61,630 nt of DNA from Blastococcus atacamensis (GTDB lineage: Bacteria > Actinomycetota > Actinomycetes > Mycobacteriales > Geodermatophilaceae), in NCBI RefSeq assembly GCF_002938425.1, contig NZ_POQU01000013.1:1-61630 (forward strand), written 5' to 3'. This document shows, in pieces, positions 55,054 to 61,630 of the stretch (its first letter is position 1; each line of letters starts with the position of its first letter). The notes beneath the pieces are model-generated. The model had not been told where the DNA came from and made no database searches. It was given only the letters and a program-made list of their open reading frames with translations. The position numbers and the translations under genes were made by a program.

Positions 55054-56928
55054 TCAGCTCCCCGCCCCGGCCAGGGCACGGGGCTGCCCCACGGCCACCG
55101 AGGTGACGCAGAGAGGCGCCTCCGGATCGGTGATCTCGAGCTCGACCCGGTCGACCGATCCGCTCACCTGCAGGAAGAGGTTGTGCACCCCGGCCGCGGC
55201 GAGGCCCGCGCCGGCGGTGTCGCCGGCGGTCACGCGGACCCCGTTCTCCTTCCCGGCGAAGTAGGAGATCTGCACCAGCCAGCGGCCCTCGCCGCTCTCC
55301 CGGGGCAGCACCACCCGTGCCGCGTCAGCGGCGGCCAGCCACCCGCAGTTCTCGTCCGGCCCGGTGCCCGAGGCGACCTCCGGGTCCACCACGGCCAGCT
55401 GGGCGTTGCCCTCGCCGTCGAGGGTGACCAGCTCGGCGACCATCTGCCCCTCCGCGAGGAAGGGAGGGAGCCGAGGCAACCCCGCTAGCACGACGGAGGT
55501 GCGATTGGCCGGCTCGAGCTCCGCCGGGACGACGCCGTCGGGCACCGCGGCGTCGGCCACCACGAGGTCGGTCCGCCCGGTGAGGCCGGCCGCGGCGTTC
55601 TGGACGTACTCGTGGCCGACGTTGGCCGACCAGTACCGGGAGAAGGTGGTCGTCGAGAGGACGCAGCCGACGGCGAGGGCCGCGACCACGGCTGCGGCGA
55701 TCCCGGGGCGGGCGAGCCGGTCGACGAGACCGGACGCCGCGGGCCGGGTCGTCCAGCTGCGGCGGCGCAGCACGACCGGCGCGTCCTGCACGGGGAGGAA
55801 GGCCAGGGCGAGCGCGAGCGCGGCGAGGACCGCCACCGGAGCCGGCGGCACCAGGTCGGCCGGGACAGCGGCGGCGCCGGTGCCCGCGACGGCGGACGAG
55901 GCGTCCCCGAGCAGGACGACCGAGATCGCCGGCGCGGCGAGCAGCCACGCGCGCAGCGCCCCGCGCCGGAGGAGGACGGCGGCGACGACGACCGCGCCGA
56001 TGACCGCCGCCGCGCCCCAGACCAGGCCGGGTGTCGGATCCGGCGTCGCCAGCGGCGTGATGTCGGGCGCCCAGTTCCAGGGCCCCCCGACCAGGCCGGG
56101 CAGGACGGTGCGGGTCAGCGTGCCGGGCAGGTCGCGCGCGCCCTCGGCCAGGGCGGTGACCTCCACCAGCGGGGGCCCGGCCACCAGCAGCCGGACGCCG
56201 ACCCCGGCGGCCACGGCCAAAAGCTGCGCCACCCAGACCGTCCGCAGCCGACCCAGCGCCCGCACGCGGGCGCGGATCGGGCCGGCGGTGGCCCACATCG
56301 CGGTGGCCGCCGCCAGGAGCAGCGGGATCAGGGCGGCCTCGACGGCGAAGAGCACGCCTCCGGCGACGGCGGCCGCGCTGCTGACCATCGCCGCGCGGGC
56401 GCCGGTGCGGAGGTGGCGGACGTGACCCCGCAGGGCGGTGAGGAGCGCCAGCTGGAGGGGCAGCTGCACCAGTGCAGCGCTCCACCAGACACCCCCGACC
56501 AGGGTCACCGAGCTGGCCAGGTAGACGGCGAGGGGGAGCAGGACGGCCGGCCGGCGGCCGACGAGGTCGACCAGGAGCCGGTAGAGCGCCAGGTCGACCA
56601 GCAGCTGCGCGAGGAGCTCCAGGCCCACCAGCGCCGGCCAGGAGAGCGGTGCGATGGCGGCGACGGTCCCCGCGACGGCGGCCGCACCGGGCGGGCCGGG
56701 GATGTCGACGGGGAGACCGGCGGCCACCGCGGCGGCCAGGAAGTCCGGGCCGGCCAGCCAGCCGCCTGCGGCCGTCCAGCCCCGGAGGAGGAGGTGAGCG
56801 GCGACGAGCAGCGCCACGAGGGTCGGCAGCACGGCGTCGCGGTCGATGCGCAACTGCAGGACGGCCGGACCCTGGCGCGAGGGGACCGCCACGGGGGCGT
56901 CGGCGTCGACGCCCGGGGGTGCACTCAT
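55054..56928 (-). CDS. Membrane protein with outer C-terminal domain, unknown
   Basis: 624 residues. About 10 membrane helices (to residue ~440) precede a soluble domain (about 445-624) with VVADAAVPDGVVPAELEPAN and PDENCGWLAAADAARVVLP. The layout, with a large loop after helix 1 (GPDFLAAAVAAGLPVDIPGP), resembles integral envelope glycosyltransferases or their accessory proteins. A Cys in DENCGW and one in APLCVTS could form a disulfide outside. ATG at 56928. It is upstream of the acyltransferase in the same operon. No specific function is claimed. Confidence 0.7.
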   Translation of the reverse strand: MSAPPGVDADAPVAVPSRQGPAVLQLRIDRDAVLPTLVALLVAAHLLLRGWTAAGGWLAGPDFLAAAVAAGLPVDIPGPPGAAAVAGTVAAIAPLSWPALVGLELLAQLLVDLALYRLLVDLVGRRPAVLLPLAVYLASSVTLVGGVWWSAALVQLPLQLALLTALRGHVRHLRTGARAAMVSSAAAVAGGVLFAVEAALIPLLLAAATAMWATAGPIRARVRALGRLRTVWVAQLLAVAAGVGVRLLVAGPPLVEVTALAEGARDLPGTLTRTVLPGLVGGPWNWAPDITPLATPDPTPGLVWGAAAVIGAVVVAAVLLRRGALRAWLLAAPAISVVLLGDASSAVAGTGAAAVPADLVPPAPVAVLAALALALAFLPVQDAPVVLRRRSWTTRPAASGLVDRLARPGIAAAVVAALAVGCVLSTTTFSRYWSANVGHEYVQNAAAGLTGRTDLVVADAAVPDGVVPAELEPANRTSVVLAGLPRLPPFLAEGQMVAELVTLDGEGNAQLAVVDPEVASGTGPDENCGWLAAADAARVVLPRESGEGRWLVQISYFAGKENGVRVTAGDTAGAGLAAAGVHNLFLQVSGSVDRVELEITDPEAPLCVTSVAVGQPRALAGAGS

Positions 56929-56988
56929 GGGGCTCCGTTCCCTGCGCGCCGGCTCGGTGCTCAGCGTAGACAGCGCGGTTACCCAGCG

Positions 56989-57012
56989 GTAGTACCCGTC
57001 AGTACCACTACC
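56989..57012. promoter_or_regulatory. Imperfect palindrome before the 55054-56928 membrane-protein gene
   Basis: GGTAGTAC (56989-56996) faces GTACCACTACC (57002-57012). On the minus strand this region shows three GGGTA motifs in a row. It could be an operator of the adjacent TetR protein or part of the promoter. Confidence 0.4.
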
Positions 57013-57020
57013 CGTACGCG

Positions 57021-57653
57021 CTAGGGCCGGCGCTCCAGCAGACCGACCACCGCCGACGTCGCCGCATCCACGTCGTCGCGGAGCCGCTCGGTCTCACCGC
57101 GCTCGACCCGCACGAGGATCAACTCGTTGATGCCACCGACGGCGGCGAGCACGAGCTGGCGGCCGACCGGGCGCACCTCATCGGGGTGCTCCGCCGCGAG
57201 CCCGGTGGCGACCTCGCAGATGAGGTCGACGTAGCGGTCCAGCACCTCGCGGCGCAGCGCTCGGGCGCGGGGACCCGCGGCCTGGACCTCCACCAGTGCC
57301 GCCCAGGCCACCGTGGGGCCGGCGGCGAGCGTCTCGAGGTAGGCGCCGATCCCCGCGCGCAACCGCGCCCGCCAGGGCAGTCCGGCGGCCCGCGCCGTCT
57401 CCTGCGCCCGGTGGACGGTCTCGAGCACCTTGTCGTTGGCGCGGCTGTACAGCTCGAGGAGGCACTCCTCCTTGTCCTGGAAGTGCGCGTAGACGATCGT
57501 CTTCGACACCCGGCCCTCGCGCGCGATGTCGGAGATGGTGGTCGCCTGGTACCCCTTCGCGGCCATGCAGGTGGCGAGTGCCCAGAGGATCCGGCCGCGG
57601 CGGTGTCCGTCGTCCACGGCCGGGTCGTCGGTGAGGTCGACCAGCTTGTCCAT
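57021..57653 (-). CDS. TetR family transcriptional regulator
   Basis: 210 residues. The helix-turn-helix (about 20-65) reads RILWALATCMAAKGYQATTI, SDIAREGRVSKTIVYAHFQD and KEECLLELY. The ligand domain is helical and ends in a conserved GGINELILVRVERGETERL. It could control the divergent MFS gene (57746-59077), the downstream membrane-protein/acyltransferase operon, or both; the palindrome at 56989-57012 is one candidate site. ATG at 57653. Confidence 0.9.
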   Translation of the reverse strand: MDKLVDLTDDPAVDDGHRRGRILWALATCMAAKGYQATTISDIAREGRVSKTIVYAHFQDKEECLLELYSRANDKVLETVHRAQETARAAGLPWRARLRAGIGAYLETLAAGPTVAWAALVEVQAAGPRARALRREVLDRYVDLICEVATGLAAEHPDEVRPVGRQLVLAAVGGINELILVRVERGETERLRDDVDAATSAVVGLLERRP

Positions 57654-57745
57654 CGGCAGCGCACTCTAGTTGCGCCCGATCGACCCGTGACGCATCTCAT
57701 GTGCCGGGGGCGGAAGTGTCGGGGCGGGCGAGACGTCGTCCTACC

Positions 57746-59077
57746 GTGACCCCTCCGCCCGGAACCCGCCCGACGGCCCGCGCGTACGCGATGTGGGTGG
57801 TCGCCCTGCTGGCCTACGCCGTCGCGGTGTTCCACCGGTCCTCGCTCGGTGTGGCGGCCGTGGAGGCCCAGGAACGGTTCTCCGCGGGGGCGTCGGCGGT
57901 CTCGCTCTTCCTGGTGCTCCAGCTCGCCGTCTACGCGGCGCTCCAGGTGCCCGTGGGAGTGGCGCTGGACCGCTTCGGCTCGCGCCGCATGATCCTGGCC
58001 GGCGCGGTCACCATGGCCACCGGCCAGCTGCTCCTGGGCCTGGCGGAGGACGTTCCGACCGCGATCGCCGCCCGGGTACTCGTCGGTGCCGGTGACGCGA
58101 TGACGTTCATCAGCGTCCTGCGCGTCATCTCCTTCTGGTTCCCCGGTACGGCCGCCCCGCTGATCACCCAGCTGACCGGCATCCTCGGGCAGATCGGGTC
58201 GATCGTCGCCGCCTATCCGCTGGTGGCGATCCTGCACTCCTCGTCGTGGAGCTCCACGTTCCTCGGGGCCGCGGCCACCGGCGTGCTGGTCGGCGTCCTC
58301 GTGCTGGTGGCCCTGCGCGACGCCCCGGCCGGAACTCCGCGGCCGGTCGCGCCCGACATGTCGCAGCTGCGCCGCTCCCTGGTGGACACCTGGCGGGAGC
58401 CGGGCACCCGGATCGGGCTCTACACCCACCTCGTCACCCAGTTCTCCGGCACCGTCTTCGCCCTGCTCTGGGGCTATCCGTTCCTGGTGGTCGGGCAGGG
58501 GCTGACGCCGGGGACGGCGGCGGGCCTGCTCACGCTGCTGGTGGTCGTCGGCATGGGGGTCGGGCCGACGCTCGGGCGGCTCTGCGCGCGCTGGCCGCTG
58601 CGCCGGTCGGTGCTGGTCTTCGGCATCCTGGTCGCGACCGTCACCACCTGGACCGTCGTCCTGCTGTGGCCGGGGCGCGCGCCGATGTGGTTGCTCGTCG
58701 TGCTCGTCGTGGTGCTGGGCACGAACGGCCCCGGCTCGATGATCGGGTTCGACTACGCCCGCACCGAGAACCCCGTGGAGCGGCACGGGAGCGCCAGCGG
58801 TGTGGTCAACGTCGGCGGCTTCGTGGCCTCGCTGCTCACGATCCTCGCGGTGGGGGCGGTGCTCGACCTCCTCACTCCCGGCGGCTCCACGGACTACGAC
58901 CTGGACGCGTTCCGGGTGGCCTTCTCGGTCCAGTACCTGTTCTGGGCGATCGGCCTGGCCGGCGTGGTCCGGCACCGCCGGCAGCTGCGGTCCCGGCTGG
59001 CGCAGGACGGCATCGTGCTCGCCCCGCTGCACGTGGCCGCGCGGGCCCGGCTCCGCGGGGGCTCCGCCTACCGCTGA
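57746..59077 (+). CDS. MFS transporter
   Basis: 443 residues with 12 membrane helices. MWVVALLAYAVAVFHRSSLG opens it, VPVGVALDRFGSRRMILAG is motif A, and FISVLRVISFWFPG and TGILGQIGSIVAAYPLV follow. GTLGRLCARWPLRRSVLVFG-type sequence (near 58566-58626) is the second-half counterpart. It resembles nitrate/nitrite or glycerol-3-phosphate type (ACS/NNP-like) carriers only loosely, so the substrate is open. GTG at 57746 is used; a GTG or ATG further upstream (57701) would add 15 residues. It is divergent from the TetR gene. Confidence 0.85.
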   Translation: MTPPPGTRPTARAYAMWVVALLAYAVAVFHRSSLGVAAVEAQERFSAGASAVSLFLVLQLAVYAALQVPVGVALDRFGSRRMILAGAVTMATGQLLLGLAEDVPTAIAARVLVGAGDAMTFISVLRVISFWFPGTAAPLITQLTGILGQIGSIVAAYPLVAILHSSSWSSTFLGAAATGVLVGVLVLVALRDAPAGTPRPVAPDMSQLRRSLVDTWREPGTRIGLYTHLVTQFSGTVFALLWGYPFLVVGQGLTPGTAAGLLTLLVVVGMGVGPTLGRLCARWPLRRSVLVFGILVATVTTWTVVLLWPGRAPMWLLVVLVVVLGTNGPGSMIGFDYARTENPVERHGSASGVVNVGGFVASLLTILAVGAVLDLLTPGGSTDYDLDAFRVAFSVQYLFWAIGLAGVVRHRRQLRSRLAQDGIVLAPLHVAARARLRGGSAYR

Positions 59078-59157
59078 GTGCACCCGTCCGGGTTCTTGGA
59101 GCCGCGGGTGCTCGGCGGTACGGTCCGCGATCGAGGTCCGGAAGAGCGGCGGGTGCG

Positions 59158-59907
59158 ATGAGCTTCGAGCAGGTGCGCAGGGACTGGGCCACGCTGGGGG
59201 CGGAGGATCCGCTCTGGGCGGTCCACGTGGCCGCTGACAAGCGGGGCGGGCGGTGGGACGCCGAGGCGTTCCTCGAGCTCGGCCGCCGGGACGTCGAGGT
59301 CGCCCGCGAGCAGCTGCGCCGGCTCGGTCTGCCGACGTCGTGGGAGCGCGTCCTGGACTTCGGCTGCGGCGCCGGCCGGCTGAGCCAGGCCCTCGCGCAG
59401 CACGCCGGGGAGGTCGTCGGCCTCGACGTCTCGGCGCCCATGCTGGAGACGGCCCGCGGCCTGGACCGCAGCGGCGGCCGGATCTCCTTCGTGCTCAACG
59501 AGGACCCCGATCTCCGTTCCTTCCCGGAGGGGCACTTCGACCTCGTCTACACCGAGCGGGTGCTGCAGCACCTGCCGCGGGCCGTGCTCGAGACCTACCT
59601 GACCGAGTTCGCGCGCGTGCTGCGCCCCGGTGGCGTGGCGGTGGTGCACTGCACCACGCGGCCGATGTGGACCCTGCGCGGTCTGGTGTGGCGGGTGGCG
59701 CCCGTGCCGCTCATCCGCTGGGCGCAGCGCCGGCTGCTCGGCTACCCGGCGCCGATGCGGATGACCGGCGTGCCGGAGGAGCGGGTCGCCGAACTCGTCG
59801 CGGTGCACGGGGCCGCCGTGGTGGATGCCGCCGCCGTCGACGAGCCGGAGACGCACTGGCACGCCCGGCGGTACGTGATCCGGCGGCGCCCGGACGCCAC
59901 GGGCTGA
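59158..59907 (+). CDS. Class I SAM-dependent methyltransferase
   Basis: 249 residues. SAM motif I is VLDFGCGAGRLSQALAQ, followed by VVGLDVSAPMLE. FDLVYTERVLQHLPRAVLET is motif IV and VLRPGGVAVVHCTTRPMW follows. The C terminus is basic and aromatic. It is a Methyltransf_11-type enzyme of unknown acceptor. It begins 80 bases after the MFS stop and precedes the sugar kinase. No close similarity to the methyltransferase at 47654-48379 beyond the fold. Confidence 0.88.
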   Translation: MSFEQVRRDWATLGAEDPLWAVHVAADKRGGRWDAEAFLELGRRDVEVAREQLRRLGLPTSWERVLDFGCGAGRLSQALAQHAGEVVGLDVSAPMLETARGLDRSGGRISFVLNEDPDLRSFPEGHFDLVYTERVLQHLPRAVLETYLTEFARVLRPGGVAVVHCTTRPMWTLRGLVWRVAPVPLIRWAQRRLLGYPAPMRMTGVPEERVAELVAVHGAAVVDAAAVDEPETHWHARRYVIRRRPDATG

Positions 59908-59991
59908 GCGGTCCGGCCGGCCCGCGGTTGCCGCCCGACGAGGCGGGCGAGCATGATCACCTTCTGCGAGGAGTCCGTCGGGGGAGGTGTC

Positions 59992-61542
59992 GTGGACGTC
60001 GTCATCGGGCTCGACTCCGGTACGACGGCCACCAAGGCGGTCACCGCCGGGGCCGACGGGCGGGTCCGTGACGTGACCAGCGTCGGCTACCCGCTGCAGG
60101 TGCCCGCTCCCGGCCGGGCCGAACTGGACGCCGGTGCGCTGCAGCGTGCGGCGATCGGGGCGCTCGCCGACGTCGCGCGCCGGGCACGCGAGCGGGGCGA
60201 CGCGGTGGTGGGCATCTCGCTCAGCGCCGCGATGCACGGGCTCCTGCCGATGGACGACGCCGGGTCGCCGCTGGGACCGGTGATCACCTGGGCCGACGAC
60301 CGGGCGGCCGAGCAGGCGGCCGTGCTCCGTGCCGACGGTCGTGCGGCCGGCCTGCACGACCGCACCGGCACTCCGGTGCACCCCATGTCACCGCTGCTGA
60401 AGCTGGCGTGGCAGCTTGGGCAGGACCCCGACCGCGTGACCGACGTGCCGCGCTGGGGCGGGGTCAAGGAGCTGGTGGTCGCCACGCTGGTCGGTGGCCC
60501 GCACCTGGTCGACCGGTCCTGCGCCTCGGCCAGCGGGCTCTACGACATCCACGCCGGGCGCTGGGACGACGAGGCGATGCACGTCGCCGGGGTCCGGCCC
60601 GGGCAGCTCGGGGAGGTGCTGCCCACGACGGCGGTGCTCCCCGGCCTGACCGCCGACGCCGCGCGGGCCACCGGCCTGCCCGCCGGGCTGCCGGTGGTGA
60701 TCGGGGCGTCCGACGGCGTGCTGGCCAACGTCGGGATCGGAGCGGTCCGCAGCGACGTCGCCGCCGTCTCGCTCGGTACCAGCGGGGCGATGCGCGTCGT
60801 CGTGCCGGCGCCGGTCGTCGATCCCGGGCGCCGGCTGTTCTGCTACGCACTCACCGAGGACCGCTGGGTCGTCGGGGGAGCGGTGAACAACGCCGGATCG
60901 GTCGTGCGCTGGGCCGCCCGGGCGCTGGCGGAGCCCGGCGGCCCCGAGCCCACGGGCCCGGAGGCGGACGCCCTCGACGCTCGGCTGCTGGCCGAGGCCG
61001 AGGGCGTGCCGGCCGGCAGCGCGGGGCTGCTCTGCCTGCCCTACCTGCTCGGGGAGCGCGCGCCGTGGTGGCGGCCGGGTCTGCGCGGCGCCTACGTCGG
61101 CCTGCGCCGCGAGCACGGGCGGGCCCACCTGGTGCGGGCGGCCGTCGAAGGGGTCTGCCAGCAGCTCGCCCTGGTGCGTGAGGCCTTCGCCGCCACCGGG
61201 CTGCCGGTGCGCGAGGTGCGCGCGACCGGCGGCTCGACGTCGTCGGCGCTGTGGCTGCGGGTCCTCGCGGCGGCCCTGGACCTGCCGGTGCGGGTCGCCG
61301 ACTCGCCCGAGGGCGCCGGGCTGGGCGCCGGGCTGCTGGGTCTGCACGCGCTGGGCGCCCTGCCGGACCTCGAGGCCGCCACCGGGCTGGTCCAGGTCGG
61401 CGACCCGGTGCTGCCCGAGCCCGCCGACGTCGAGGTCTACGAACGGCTGCGCCCGCTGATGGTCCGGTCCACGACGGCCCTCGGTGACATCCTGACCGCG
61501 CTCGACGACGGCACCCCGTCGGCGAACAGCGCTCCCCACGCC
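59992..61542 (+). CDS. FGGY-family carbohydrate kinase (gluconokinase-like), 3' end lost
   Basis: 517 genome-encoded residues. The first ATP/sugar domain starts VIGLDSGTTATKAVTAGADG. SLSAAMHGLLPMD and ITWADDRAAEQA lie in the substrate region, VIGASDGVLANVGIGAV contains the catalytic Asp, and SLGTSGAMRVV is the phosphate-2 loop. EVRATGGSTSSALWLRVLAA is adenosine-binding. Gluconate is the likeliest substrate (GntK-type FGGY), but xylulose is possible. GTG at 59992 follows GGGGAGG. The frame stays open to 61587, but from 61543 the sequence is adapter, so the final LSMIHIGRRRRRGD is artificial and the true C terminus is missing. Confidence 0.88.
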
Positions 61543-61630
61543 CTGTCTATGATACACATCGGACGCCGCCGACGAAGAGGAGACTGAAGATCACGGTGGG
61601 CGCAGTAGAGTACAAACAAAATAAGTGAGA
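61543..61630. other. Nextera i5 adapter read-through (sequencing artefact)
   Basis: From 61543, CTGTCTATGATACACATCG matches 16 of 19 bases of the transposase mosaic-end adapter CTGTCTCTTATACACATCT. GACGCCGCCGACGA matches 13 of 14 of the next adapter bases GACGCTGCCGACGA. Then comes an 8-base index AGAGGAGA (one mismatch from AGAGGATA), followed by GAAGATCACGGTGGGCGCAG resembling the flow-cell part TAGATCTCGGTGGTCGCCG, and an A-rich tail. These are known library sequences recalled from memory, with low-quality base errors. This part should be trimmed. Confidence 0.93.

Overview
The window is about 61.6 kb of very GC-rich, densely coded DNA with many GTG starts, 1-4 bp gene overlaps and short spacers. 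It is the chromosome of an actinobacterium. The gene content points to a spore- or soil-type actinomycete close to Geodermatophilaceae (Blastococcus/Geodermatophilus/Modestobacter): MabA/InhA-type FAS-II next to an Fe-S ferrochelatase, a SigF/RsbW stress module, Ku with split LigD enzymes, DUF5709 and DUF1360 proteins, and an AftD-type arabinofuranosyltransferase. The taxonomic call is inference. No rRNA, tRNA, CRISPR, insertion sequence or prophage was seen. No gene-free gap exceeds about 300 bp.

Layout. 1-302: 3' end of an Rpf-type lytic transglycosylase, entered inside an Ala/Pro tandem repeat. 537-7500: a block matching Mycobacterium tuberculosis mabA-inhA-hemZ-Rv1486c-Rv1487-Rv1488 in order, interrupted by a long E. 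coli-type argG with a three-site ARG box and by a kinase remnant. 7540-12553: sigma-F/anti-sigma pair with a probable autoregulatory SigF promoter, a phosphatase-kinase-STAS fusion, topoisomerase IB and a stand-alone STAS protein. 12815-17048: small proteins, then a non-homologous end-joining operon (Ku, LigD ligase, LigD polymerase as three genes). 17053-20412: purU flanked by GATCA-type hairpins, then fur-katA behind a Fur-type palindrome. 20507-25958: MFS, PAC2, AI-2E, PPOX and SatD genes. 26049-29732: an aromatic-free repeat protein beside a PqqD-like/M50 membrane protease, the best candidate here for an undescribed system. 29750-37357: metabolic genes and a TetR/DHA2 efflux pair with a clear operator. 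37401-43105: SGNH hydrolase, CPA2 antiporter with its RCK_C subunit, a GlcD-type FAD/Fe-S oxidoreductase and a cupin. 43231-59907: a cell-envelope region (flippase, AftD, DUF3068, DUF2613, GT4, methyltransferases, acyltransferase) resembling the Rv0224c-Rv0236A neighbourhood. 59992-61542: an FGGY sugar kinase.

The last 88 bases (61543-61630) are not genomic. They read as an error-containing Nextera i5 adapter, so the sequence ends at 61542 and the tail of the last protein is artificial.

Recurring regulation: at least eight genes have a -10-like hexamer 6-7 nt before the start codon and no Shine-Dalgarno, which suggests leaderless transcripts. Strong hairpin terminators sit at most convergent junctions.
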